Below, piece after piece: positions 6,990 to 14,410 of a DNA stretch of 37,006 nucleotides; the stretch's first letter is position 1, and each line of letters starts with the position of its first letter. Made by a program: the position numbers and the translations under genes. The stretch is from a bacterium (GTDB lineage Bacteria > Verrucomicrobiota > Verrucomicrobiia > Verrucomicrobiales > Akkermansiaceae). The stretch lies in NCBI GenBank assembly GCA_018222765.1, contig JAAEZT010000014.1:1-37006 (forward strand). Direction: 5' to 3'. The notes beneath the pieces are model-generated. The model saw only the letters and a program-made list of their open reading frames with translations, did no database searches and was not told the origin of the DNA.

Positions 6990-8237
6990 TTAAAGCTCGT
7001 AGCACATCAGGCGGTTTTGCTCGCGAAGGTAGAGTTTGCCGTTGGAGACAACTGGGTGGGCCCAGGATTGGGCTTCTTGGTGGGCGGGCATAAAGGAGCC
7101 TTTGAGTTCGTAGGCGGTGGGGGTGGCTTTGATGAGGGCGACGTGGCCGCTTTGGTAGCGGTAGATAAGGTGTCCGTCTACAGCGGTGACGGCTGCCGAG
7201 CCGTTGCCGGCACCTTTGACAGGTCCCCATTTGACCTCGCCGGTTTTGAGTTCAACGCAGATGGGATCACCGCCGTTGTGCTTGTGGCCGCAGTAGATGT
7301 GGCCGTCGATGAGGATCATGCCGCCGTGGTGGTTTTGGAGGACTTTGGGTTTGAGGAAGTAGACCTCTTCGGCGGACTTGCCATCGAGCTTCAATAGGGC
7401 GGAGCCGGTGCCGTATCCGGTGGAGCAGAAGACGTGGTCACCTGCGATGACGGGAGTGGGGATGTTGGCAGTGGAATTAGCGACGGAGTTGTAACTCCAG
7501 AGATGTTTGCCATCCTTGGCTCGGACTCCGATGACGCCGCGGCCGGTCATTTGGACATACTGTTTGACGCCGCCGGCATTAGAGATGGCGATCGAGCTAT
7601 AGCCAGCGCCGTCTTTACCTTTCTTGCCGGTGTCACCAATCTTAGTTTTCCATTTGGTAGCACCGGTTTTTTTATCGAGCGAGACCATGAAGGCGTTCTT
7701 TCCACCCGGGGTACAGACGACGCGGTCACCGTCAACGAGTGGTGATTCGGAATAGCCCCAGCCTGACATCATCTTGCCGTCCCATTCATCTTTGAAGCTT
7801 TTAGACCAAACGATTTTTCCTTGAGTGGTGAGGCAGACGATGGCTCCGTCGGAAGAGGTGACATAGAGGTGGCCGTGATCGATGGCAGGAACCGAGCGGG
7901 CACCGCCGTATCCATGCTTGGGTGGGAGTTTGGTGATAGGCGTTTGCCAGAGAAGTTTACCGTCTTTGGCCGAGAAGGCGCTGACGCCCTGCCCTTTGAT
8001 TTTGTCGTTGTAGTTCCCGCTGGTGTAGATGACTCCCTCAGCAATTGAGATGGAGGAAAAGCCTTTTCCGCTGCCTTCGGTGTTCCAAAGGAGTTTGGGC
8101 TTTTGTTTGTTCCAGTCCCTGATGACACCTGTTTCGGAGGAAATTCCGGTGCCGTCGGGACCGCGCCACTGAGGCCAGTCTATGGCAGTAGCGGGTGAGG
8201 TGAAAAGGATCAGTGCTGCGAGAGAAGGATACTTCAT
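6990..8237 (-). CDS. Secreted PQQ-like beta-propeller protein
   Basis: This 415-residue protein has a Sec signal peptide (MKYPSLAALILFTSPATA) and then WPQWRGPDGTG, the N-terminal signature of the PQQ-like/BamB-like propeller proteins abundant in Planctomycetes and Verrucomicrobiota. The rest is a series of propeller blades with repeated 'G-x-x-L-W' edges such as AKDGKLLWQTPI, TQGKIVWSKSF, KTGATKWKTKI, AKDGKHLWSY and KTGEVKWGPV. It probably lies in the periplasm or on the surface. No cytochrome c motif or alcohol-dehydrogenase partner is seen, so whether it binds PQQ is open. The sulfatase gene lies 125 bases upstream on the same strand and may be cotranscribed. The role is not known for most of this family. 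Confidence 0.85.
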   Translation of the reverse strand: MKYPSLAALILFTSPATAIDWPQWRGPDGTGISSETGVIRDWNKQKPKLLWNTEGSGKGFSSISIAEGVIYTSGNYNDKIKGQGVSAFSAKDGKLLWQTPITKLPPKHGYGGARSVPAIDHGHLYVTSSDGAIVCLTTQGKIVWSKSFKDEWDGKMMSGWGYSESPLVDGDRVVCTPGGKNAFMVSLDKKTGATKWKTKIGDTGKKGKDGAGYSSIAISNAGGVKQYVQMTGRGVIGVRAKDGKHLWSYNSVANSTANIPTPVIAGDHVFCSTGYGTGSALLKLDGKSAEEVYFLKPKVLQNHHGGMILIDGHIYCGHKHNGGDPICVELKTGEVKWGPVKGAGNGSAAVTAVDGHLIYRYQSGHVALIKATPTAYELKGSFMPAHQEAQSWAHPVVSNGKLYLREQNRLMCYEL

Positions 8238-8362
8238 TGCCCGTTTTTACTTCGGATCGGGCGGGGAGAGCGACCATAATTGTAGCCGAAATTTGCAACT
8301 TTTGTGCGGGTCCCGTGCCCGCCACCCGGGATCAAAAGGACAGCTTTCGACTACTTTTGCTG

Positions 8363-10516
8363 CTACTTGATGGTGATGTTGAGCGACTTTAAGGGAACGT
8401 TGAGGTCGAAGTTCTCTTTGTAGTCTCCCACGAGGCCGCCGTTGTCTTTTCCTACTTCGAGCGCGTCGATGGGGTGGCTGGTGAGTTGATGGTCGCCTTC
8501 CTTGATGGCAAGGCGTTTGTTGTCCGAGCGGAGGATGAGAGATTTCTTAGTGACCTTGGCTTCGAGCAATCCCTTGGAGTCGGACGGGAGCGGAGCCTTC
8601 ACGGTGAAATCTTTGCCGCCGCGTCTCGTGGTGAAGAAGAGCTGTCCTTCCTTAAGGTAGAAACTCCAACCGGACGAGGTACCGCCTTGCGCTGCGATGA
8701 TTCCCTGAGCGGGGAGCTTTTCGAGCTGGGCGATGACAGAGAACGCGCGCTGCGCGACGTCGGGGGAAGTTTCCTGGGTGAAGGTGTCGCCAAGTTTAAG
8801 ATGGAAGACTTTCTTCTGAGAAGCCGCAGTCTTTTTGTCCCTCTTTTTTCTCCAGGAATTGAAGGGGACGACGCCGCGTTCCTTGGCCCAGGTCTCGTAC
8901 TGTTGGGCCATTTTCTTTGCGCGTTCGGGATGTTTTTTGGAGAGGTCGTGTTGCTCGGTGCGGTCGGCGGGGATGTTGTAAAGCTCCCAGGGACCGTTGA
9001 CGCCTTTGGCGACCAGTTTCCATTCGCCATCGCGGACGGCGCGGTTGCCTTCGTGTTCGAAGTAGATGGGCTTGCCTCGTTCGAGCGACTTTCCGGTGAA
9101 GGTCGGAGCGAGGGAGATTCCTTCGACAGGGATTTTCCCATCGGGGTAGGAGGCCTTGCCGAGATCAAGGCAGGTTGCCATGAGGTCGATGAGGTGGCTT
9201 GGATCTTTGGCCCATTTGTTCTTCAGTGTGATTCCCTTTGGCCAATGCGCGACGAGCGGGGTGGCGATGCCGCCTTCGTGGACCCAGTGCTTGTATTCAC
9301 GGAAGGGCGTATTGGAAACGTTGGCCCAGTTTTTTCCGTAGCCGATTTCGGTTTCGGGAGGTCCGGGCATGACGCCGTCGCCCCGACGGAGAGGATAGCC
9401 GTCGCGGGATTGGGGCGGGACCATATTGGTTTGTAGTTCGTCCTTGCCCATGGGTTTGAGGGTGGGAGCGGATGGGCGTTCGAGAGGTCCTACAAGTTTG
9501 CCCCGACCGAAGCCCTCGGCGCAGCCGCCGTTGTCTTGTAGGAAGAGGATGAGGGTGTTGTCGAGTTGGCCGTTCTTTTCGAGAGTGGCGACAATGCGGC
9601 CGATGCCTTGGTCCATGTTGTCGACCATAGCGGCGTAGACTTCCATGCAAGCGGATTCCCATTCCTTTAGTTTGACTTTATCCCAATCGCCGATGGGGCC
9701 GGGAATAGTCCAGTTGGGATCGATGAGGCCGAGGGCTTTCATTTTCCTGAGGCGGGCCTCATAGACCGGCTTGTAGCCGTCGTCATACTTGCCCTCATAT
9801 TTGGCGATGTCCTCGGGAAGGGCGTGCATCGGCCAGTGCGCCGCAGTGTAGGCGACGTAGTGGAAGAAGGGCTTTCCGGGGTGTTCCTTGAAGTGTGACT
9901 CAAGGTGCATCACGGTATTGTCGGAAATGGCGTCAGTGTAATACCAGGTGCCTTTCGGTTTGTATTCGGTGTCGTTCTCCGGAGTGATCTGGGTGTTGTC
10001 GCGAGTGAGGGAATTTGGGTCGAAGAGCGATCCCGCGCCGTGAATGGTGCCGAAGAATTTGTCGAATCCGCGTTGGCGGGGCCAGTTATTCTTGGGCGCG
10101 TCGTGAGCGATCTTTGGTGTGACGTGCCATTTGCCGGAGAGGTAACTGCGGTAGCCGGCGGGCTTGAGAGCTTCGGCAATGGTCACGCATTTCTGGTTGA
10201 GGAATCCCTGATATTGCGGGAGGCCGTAGTCGCCGGTCATATGTCCAATTCCGGCTTGGTGCGGGTAGAGCCCGGTGAGAAGAGAGGCGCGGGTGGGGCA
10301 GCAACGGCCGGTGTTGTAGAATTGCGTGAAGCGCAGGCCGTTGGCGGCGAGTTTGTCGAGATTGGGGGTTTTGATTTCCCCGCCGTAACATCCGATGTCG
10401 GAATAACCCATGTCATCGGACATGATGATGATGATGTTTGGGCGGGACTCGCCGTTGAGACTGAGAGCGGAAGCGCCGATGGCTAATAGTGAGAGGAGAG
10501 AGAGGCGTGAGAGCAT
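8363..10516 (-). CDS. Secreted type I sulfatase with C-terminal extra domain
   Basis: This 717-residue protein has a Sec signal peptide (about 1-22), then RPNIIIIMSDDMGYSDIG with the metal-binding Asp pair (34-35). The formylglycine site is C72-C-P-T-R76 followed by ASLLTG; Cys72 would be oxidised by a formylglycine-generating enzyme not present here. Other catalytic features are GKWH (near 128), and H-Y-V-A-Y-T-A-A-H-W-P with LQDNGG near 328. Residues to about 560 match the arylsulfatase alkaline-phosphatase fold. The last 130 residues (from VFHLKLGDTF) are beta-rich and look like a LamG/concanavalin-type domain, perhaps for substrate binding. It likely desulfates algal or animal sulfated polysaccharides, as expected of secreted sulfatases in this phylum, but the sulfate ester target cannot be read from sequence. 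Confidence 0.94.
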   Translation of the reverse strand: MLSRLSLLSLLAIGASALSLNGESRPNIIIIMSDDMGYSDIGCYGGEIKTPNLDKLAANGLRFTQFYNTGRCCPTRASLLTGLYPHQAGIGHMTGDYGLPQYQGFLNQKCVTIAEALKPAGYRSYLSGKWHVTPKIAHDAPKNNWPRQRGFDKFFGTIHGAGSLFDPNSLTRDNTQITPENDTEYKPKGTWYYTDAISDNTVMHLESHFKEHPGKPFFHYVAYTAAHWPMHALPEDIAKYEGKYDDGYKPVYEARLRKMKALGLIDPNWTIPGPIGDWDKVKLKEWESACMEVYAAMVDNMDQGIGRIVATLEKNGQLDNTLILFLQDNGGCAEGFGRGKLVGPLERPSAPTLKPMGKDELQTNMVPPQSRDGYPLRRGDGVMPGPPETEIGYGKNWANVSNTPFREYKHWVHEGGIATPLVAHWPKGITLKNKWAKDPSHLIDLMATCLDLGKASYPDGKIPVEGISLAPTFTGKSLERGKPIYFEHEGNRAVRDGEWKLVAKGVNGPWELYNIPADRTEQHDLSKKHPERAKKMAQQYETWAKERGVVPFNSWRKKRDKKTAASQKKVFHLKLGDTFTQETSPDVAQRAFSVIAQLEKLPAQGIIAAQGGTSSGWSFYLKEGQLFFTTRRGGKDFTVKAPLPSDSKGLLEAKVTKKSLILRSDNKRLAIKEGDHQLTSHPIDALEVGKDNGGLVGDYKENFDLNVPLKSLNITIK

Positions 10517-10531
10517 TTTCCTGATACGGGT

Positions 10532-10550
10532 TGAGAAAATCTTTTTCTCA
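10532..10550. repeat. AT-rich inverted repeat upstream of the sulfatase
   Basis: A perfect 8-bp repeat TGAGAAAA (10532-10539) and TTTTCTCA (10543-10550) with a TCT spacer lies 16 bases upstream of the sulfatase ATG, downstream of the tspO stop. It may be an operator or the weak end of the tspO transcript; there is no clean T run after it on the - strand. Confidence 0.3.
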
Positions 10551-10585
10551 GAAAATGTGCCTCATTGGAAGGGCCGACCTTGGCT

Positions 10586-11065
10586 TTAATTCAGATAAGC
10601 ATAGCCTGCATTTAGGTAGGTGGCGTAACTGACCCAAAGGAGATATGGCAAAAGGAGGAAGGCCGCTAAGGGAGAGACGGTCTTAAACTCTTTGACGCTT
10701 AGAATAATTGCGACCCAAAGCGCGATGATAACGATCAAGGCAGCTTCAGGATTTTGGGCTCCGAAGAAAACCGGCGTCCAGAGCAGATTCAAAAGGAGCT
10801 GGAGATAGAAGACACAGGACAATTTGGTGAAACCCAGACTCTGTGGACTGCGGTGCCAGATCAGGGCGAAGCTGGCACCGATCATGGCGTAGAGAGTCGT
10901 CCAGACCGGGCCGAAGACCCAGTTTGGCGGAGTGCCGGGAGGACGAACGAGCGTGGAGTACCAAGAGGGAATCGCGCCTTTGGTCAAAAAGGCTCCCAGC
11001 CCGCCCAGGGCTTCCATGACGATAATGCAGAGGGTAATTTTGGCTAAGAGGGAGCGAATTAGCAT
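10586..11065 (-). CDS. tspO: TspO/MBR-family membrane protein
   Basis: From ATG 11065 this encodes 159 residues, the normal TspO length. An upstream GTG start would extend into the neighbouring gene, and there is no family homology for that part. It has five predicted membrane helices and the family signatures: W-Y-S-T-L-V-R-P-P-G-T-P-P-N-W-V-F-G-P-V-W (residues ~34-54), LLNLLWTPVFFGAQNPEAA, and the ending LPYLLWVSYATYLNAGYAYLN. TspO proteins bind porphyrins and cholesterol-like ligands and have been tied to tetrapyrrole and stress responses in bacteria. A GGAG lies 13 bases before the start. The gene is 35 bases after the sugar-isomerase-like gene and may be cotranscribed with it. Confidence 0.9.
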   Translation of the reverse strand: MLIRSLLAKITLCIIVMEALGGLGAFLTKGAIPSWYSTLVRPPGTPPNWVFGPVWTTLYAMIGASFALIWHRSPQSLGFTKLSCVFYLQLLLNLLWTPVFFGAQNPEAALIVIIALWVAIILSVKEFKTVSPLAAFLLLPYLLWVSYATYLNAGYAYLN

Positions 11066-11100
11066 AGCTGAGAATACTCCGATCCGGGCAAACGTCGTGA

Positions 11101-11961
11101 TTATTCTTTTCGAAGCGCAACAAGCTTTTTCATGCCCTTGAGGTTTTCTTCGGAGAGTTTGGTGTCGCCATTGGTGATGCCGCCACGAGCTTCGAAGACG
11201 AGCCATTTGTCGTAGCCAATTTTATCGAGGCTGCCGGCGAGTTTGGGCAGGTTGGTTTTACCTTTTCCGAAGTGGATGTTGCCTTCGGGCTTGAGGTGGA
11301 TTTCGCAGATCTCGTCGTTACCGAGTTTTTGGAGGGCGGTGTAAATGTCTTCGCCGCCCCGCATCATGTTGCCGGTGTCGTAATACATTTTGACGTTGGG
11401 GGGATTTTCGAGGCGCTTGAAGAGCTCGAGGACGCGGTCGTAGGTGATGGGTGATTCGATACCGAGAGTGACGCCGTGTTTCCTGGCGATGGGAAGAATT
11501 TCTTCGATGAATTTGGTCACACCAGCGATTTTCTCTTCGCCTTTTTGGAAATTGGAGGGGCCGAAGAAGGGAAAGAGGAGAACTTTGCAACCGAGGGCGT
11601 CGCAGGCTTCAATAGACTGCTTCATGATAGTAAGTCCCCTGTCGCGGTCGGACCCGTCTTTCCATACGTTGATGCGATTCATGCTGCCGGCGCAGAGAGA
11701 GATGATTTCGATCTCGTATTTTTTCGAGGCTGCAAGGAATTCTTCCTGAAGGGATTGGATTGAGAGTGTGAGGACTCCGTTGGCGTCGAGTTTTCCGGTG
11801 TGAATTTGTACGCCCTGAAAGCCTGCTTTTTTGGTAAGCACGATGCTTTCGACGACGCAGCGGTTTCCGAAGGCCGTTTCCATGACGGCGATTTTTTGTG
11901 CCGAGAGCGAGACCGTGGAAAGAATTGAGAGAAAGAAAAAGATGATGGGGCAAAACCGCAT
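11101..11961 (-). CDS. Exported sugar phosphate isomerase/epimerase-like TIM barrel
   Basis: From ATG 11961 this is a 286-residue protein with a hydrophobic Sec signal peptide (about 1-21, ending SLSA before QK); a GTG start at 12018 would put 19 polar residues before it. The mature part fits the xylose-isomerase-like AP endonuclease fold (PF01261): IALVMETA-type strand start, GFQGVQIH, EIISLCAGSMNRI, VLLFPFFGP, VTLGIESPITYDR, KMYYDTGNMMRGGEDIY, EIHLKPEGNIHFGKG and DKWLVFEARGG. The conserved metal ligands (Glu in GIES, Asp in YYDTGN, His in EIHLK, Glu in FEARGG) are all visible. It probably isomerises or epimerises a sugar outside the cytoplasm, as in other planctomycete and verrucomicrobial homologues; the substrate is unknown. 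Confidence 0.85.
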   Translation of the reverse strand: MRFCPIIFFFLSILSTVSLSAQKIAVMETAFGNRCVVESIVLTKKAGFQGVQIHTGKLDANGVLTLSIQSLQEEFLAASKKYEIEIISLCAGSMNRINVWKDGSDRDRGLTIMKQSIEACDALGCKVLLFPFFGPSNFQKGEEKIAGVTKFIEEILPIARKHGVTLGIESPITYDRVLELFKRLENPPNVKMYYDTGNMMRGGEDIYTALQKLGNDEICEIHLKPEGNIHFGKGKTNLPKLAGSLDKIGYDKWLVFEARGGITNGDTKLSEENLKGMKKLVALRKE

Positions 11962-12014
11962 GGCGGTATTACGGGCAGAGTGGAGGGATTTTGACAGGAA
12001 ATAGTTGTGAGTGC

Positions 12015-12125
12015 TCACTGATCAATCACGAGAATGGTGATCGTCTGTTTGGCTCCGGAATCGAAATTCAGAGTGACATCGACTTTGTCGCCAGCGGAGA
12101 GTTTTTCTTGTCGTCCTTGGAGGAG
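12015..12125 (-). pseudogene. Remnant resembling the C-terminal end of a PCu(A)C-type copper chaperone
   Basis: Reading the - strand from 12125 to the TGA at 12017-12015 gives 36 residues: LLQGRQEKLSAGDKVDVTL followed by NFDSGAKQTITILVIDQ. This matches the shape of the end of PCu(A)C/DUF461 copper chaperones: a 'M-L-x-G-L-x-x-x-L-x-x-G-D-x-V-x-x-T-L-x-F-x-x-G' segment then strand-rich V-x-x-x-V. No ATG, GTG or TTG start occurs in frame, and immediately upstream lies the terminator of the PEP-hydrolase gene, so the N-terminal two thirds are missing. I read this as a truncated relic; the family match is by eye on 36 residues and could be coincidental. Confidence 0.4.
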
Positions 12126-12126
12126 G

Positions 12127-12164
12127 AAAAATAACCAAGCCCAGGACCGGAGTCCTGGGCTTGG
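12127..12164 (-). terminator. Strong Rho-independent terminator of the trpC operon
   Basis: A perfect 13-bp stem (CCAAGCCCAGGAC at 12135-12147 and its complement at 12152-12164) with loop CGGA is followed on the - strand by TTATTTTT. It lies 59 bases past the stop of the PEP-hydrolase-family gene, the last gene of the four-gene operon. Confidence 0.92.
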
Positions 12165-12222
12165 TGGGAATTTTGGGTTCGGTAGCTGGAATACCAGTGG
12201 GCGCGTTGACCGCCGCCACGTT

Positions 12223-13083
12223 TTAGTCGTTGAAGGTGAGGCCGCGGAATTCGTTGGCGGCGGCGGAGACGGCGCGCTCGATGGGGAGGCGCTCGGTGGA
12301 GGAGCCGGTCCAGAAGCCGTGGCCGCTGGTGTTGTCCAGGATGTATTGCGCGTCGGAAGGGGTTTCCATGGCGGCGCCGTGGGCGACGAGTAAAGTGTCA
12401 GGGCTGAGCTCGCGGCACTTCTGGTAAACTTTCTCGGTTTGCTCGGCGGTTTCTTCGATCGTCATGCCGTTGTCGTAGCCTTTGATGCCTCCCTTGGTTG
12501 TCCCGGCATGGTAGCAGAAGATGTGGGGTTTGGCCTGCTCGCAGATGGCGTAGGAATCTTCTTCGGTGAAGGCGAGTCCGACGGAGACCATATCCATTTC
12601 CTCTTTAGCGAGGATGAGCATGTCAATTTCGTTTTGCAGCGTGATGCCGGCGGAGGTCATGACTTTGAAGATCTCAGAGTCGTGGTCGATATAGGAGATG
12701 GAAGGTCCGATGTTGGACACGGACTGCACGCCCATATCTTTGCATTCCTGAAGGACCATTCGCATATCCTTAAGGGGATCGTTGGCATTGAGACAGGCAC
12801 AGACGAAGGACTTGCCGTCGAGAGCGGGCATGATGTCCTCGCGGGTGTAGTTGAGGGTCTGCTTATTGGAGTCGAGGATGGGCCACATCATGGCCATGGT
12901 GCCCATGCCATTGGAGCGGAGACGCGCGCCCGAGAAGGTATTGATGCAATCGGAGCCTGCGGCTTCTTGAAGCTTGGCAACGAGTCCTGATCCCGCGGAG
13001 GAGATCATGATGGGGATACGGGCCTCGACCTTGGCTTGAAGGTTGGCGAGGATCTGCTGGGTGGTGATGCGTTTTGTGATCAT
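12223..13083 (-). CDS. Phosphoenolpyruvate hydrolase-family TIM barrel (Tm-1 C-terminal-like)
   Basis: This 286-residue protein matches the PEP-hydrolase/Tm-1 C-terminal TIM-barrel family (PF09370) in its opening PIMISSAGSGLVAKLQEAAG, in DCINTFSGARLRSNGMGT, in the GVQSVSNIGPSISYIDHD segment, in HIFCYHAGTTKGGIKGYDNG, and in the final LLVAHGAAMETPSDAQYI and SGHGFWTGSSTERLP. In plants the homologous barrel is the C-terminal part of the tomato Tm-1 virus-resistance protein; bacterial members are poorly characterised and probably enzymes. The UPF0261 partner domain, commonly fused or adjacent, is absent here. The start overlaps the stop of the alpha/beta hydrolase by four bases (13080-13083), so it is translated coupled to that gene as the last of the operon. 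Confidence 0.85.
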   Translation of the reverse strand: MITKRITTQQILANLQAKVEARIPIMISSAGSGLVAKLQEAAGSDCINTFSGARLRSNGMGTMAMMWPILDSNKQTLNYTREDIMPALDGKSFVCACLNANDPLKDMRMVLQECKDMGVQSVSNIGPSISYIDHDSEIFKVMTSAGITLQNEIDMLILAKEEMDMVSVGLAFTEEDSYAICEQAKPHIFCYHAGTTKGGIKGYDNGMTIEETAEQTEKVYQKCRELSPDTLLVAHGAAMETPSDAQYILDNTSGHGFWTGSSTERLPIERAVSAAANEFRGLTFND

Positions 13084-13802
13084 AGGAATTGGCTGATTTG
13101 TTTGTTTAGTTCGAGATGGTATGATTCAGGTTCGTGGTAGCGCGCAGGAAGGATGGCGCTTTTGACATTGGGAAGGACGCCGCTGATGGCATCGGCGACC
13201 TCCTGAGGATGGAGGTCGTCGCGCGGACTGGAAAGCACAAGTGAGGGCACAGCGATTTTTTTTAGGGAATTGAGCGAGTCGAAGGGACTGTCGCTCCACA
13301 TTTTTTCGAGGACCGCGATGTCGGGGCTGTCGAATAGCGGGGCGATGGATGCGGCGACAGGCGGGTTGCGCCCGGCGAGAGCTTGGAAATCGGGATCATT
13401 GGCTCCCATTCCGGTGGTGACCCGGGCGACGAGCTCAAGGTGGTCGGGGCGTGGTGAGTCGAGCCAAGAGGGTCGGAGGAGGATGAGCTTTTTCACTCGC
13501 TCGGAATAGCGGAGGGCAATATTCAGGCTGATGCCCGAGCCCATGGAAAGTCCTCCGAGATCGGTTTTTTCGATGCCCAGGTGATCCATGACTTCGATAA
13601 CCAGATCGGCGAAGAAATCGAAGGAAAAGAGGGCGGGATCGATGTCGGTCGAGTCGCCGTGACCGGGCATGTTTGGCGTGATGAGCCAGCGCCCGGGGAG
13701 GTTGGTGAGTGCGGAGCTAATTTGCTTTTTCCCAGCGCCAAGTCCGTGGATAAAGACGAGCGGGGTGCCGTCGGCCGATCCGAGAGTTTGATAGGTGATC
13801 AT
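13080..13802 (-). CDS. Alpha/beta hydrolase
   Basis: From ATG 13802 this is a 240-residue cytosolic alpha/beta hydrolase. It has the oxyanion segment FIHGLGAG (18-24), PGHGDS, the nucleophile elbow GLSMGSG with Ser86, the acid in SSPRDDLHP (Asp195 or Asp196) and the catalytic His in ARYHEPESYH (His223). A GTG 33 bases upstream would overlap the flavin-reductase-like gene; ATG 13802 sits one base beyond that gene's TGA and is preferred. It has no signal peptide. Substrate is not evident from the sequence; the family includes esterases, lactonases and C-C bond hydrolases such as those of meta-cleavage pathways. Its start and stop are both coupled to neighbours in the trpC operon. Confidence 0.9.
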   Translation of the reverse strand: MITYQTLGSADGTPLVFIHGLGAGKKQISSALTNLPGRWLITPNMPGHGDSTDIDPALFSFDFFADLVIEVMDHLGIEKTDLGGLSMGSGISLNIALRYSERVKKLILLRPSWLDSPRPDHLELVARVTTGMGANDPDFQALAGRNPPVAASIAPLFDSPDIAVLEKMWSDSPFDSLNSLKKIAVPSLVLSSPRDDLHPQEVADAISGVLPNVKSAILPARYHEPESYHLELNKQISQFL

Positions 13803-13803
13803 T

Positions 13804-14403
13804 TCAATCGGGGCGTGGGATTTCGAATTGATCACTGGTGCGGGTATACCAATCAGGCGACGCCATGCGGCCCAGAGGGTGAAATGCGTCTTGTTTTAGG
13901 TAGCCCTTCTCGTCGGTGAGTTCATCGCGAATATGGACAAAATGAACCATACCAATTACGAGGCGGTTGGAGCCGATTTCGATGGTGGAATGTTCGGTGC
14001 ATTCGAACGCGACGGGTGCCTCAGCGATACGGGGGACGGCGATTTTTTCGCAAGGCAGGGTGGTGAGTGGGAGATTGTCTAATTCACTTTCGCCGTGAGG
14101 CAGGGTGGCGGAGGTGGTGACCATGGCTTCGCCAAGTGGTTCGTCCACCATGTGAACGACGAATTCGCCAGATTCGCGGATGTTCCGCGCGGTATCTTTT
14201 GGAGTGTGGCGGTCTTTGTTTCCCGGCGCGAAGGCGACGATGGGCGGGTTGGAGCCGAAGACGTTGAAAAAGGAAAAGGGGGCGGCGTTGAGTTTTCCCT
14301 GGGAGTCCTGCGTGGTGATCCAGGCGATGGGCCGTGGCGTGACGAAGGAGGCGAGGATGCGATATCGCTCGGAGGGCTTGAGGGCGAGGAGATCGAAGGT
14401 CAT
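13804..14403 (-). CDS. Flavin-reductase-like domain protein
   Basis: From ATG 14403 this encodes 199 residues with the FMN-binding split-barrel of flavin-reductase-like (DIM6/NTAB) proteins: RYRILASFVTPRPIAWITT with the 'G-K-L-N-A-A-P-F-S-F-F-N' signature (SQGKLNAAPFSFFNVFGSNP), PPIVAFAPG, RKDTARNIRESGEFVVHMVDE-type strand, and the closing HPLGRMASPDWYTR. The family uses FMN for flavin reduction or for hydroxylase partners. An upstream extension to 14475 overlaps trpC and has no family match. It follows trpC by 7 bases and ends one base before the alpha/beta hydrolase start. Its partner oxygenase, if any, is not in the window. It may equally be a standalone FMN protein. Confidence 0.88.
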   Translation of the reverse strand: MTFDLLALKPSERYRILASFVTPRPIAWITTQDSQGKLNAAPFSFFNVFGSNPPIVAFAPGNKDRHTPKDTARNIRESGEFVVHMVDEPLGEAMVTTSATLPHGESELDNLPLTTLPCEKIAVPRIAEAPVAFECTEHSTIEIGSNRLVIGMVHFVHIRDELTDEKGYLKQDAFHPLGRMASPDWYTRTSDQFEIPRPD

Positions 14404-14410
14404 GACTCGA

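Noticed and set aside
8238-8362. GC-rich partial complementarity between the sulfatase and propeller genes as a terminator
   Set aside because: The arms are short with mismatches and no T run follows on the - strand, so it was not called.
8474-9436. A 320-residue frame on the + strand opposite the sulfatase
   Set aside because: The sulfatase frame has clear catalytic motifs; the opposite frame has a low-complexity composition rich in Gly, Val, Asp and Glu, typical of an antisense shadow of a GC-rich gene.
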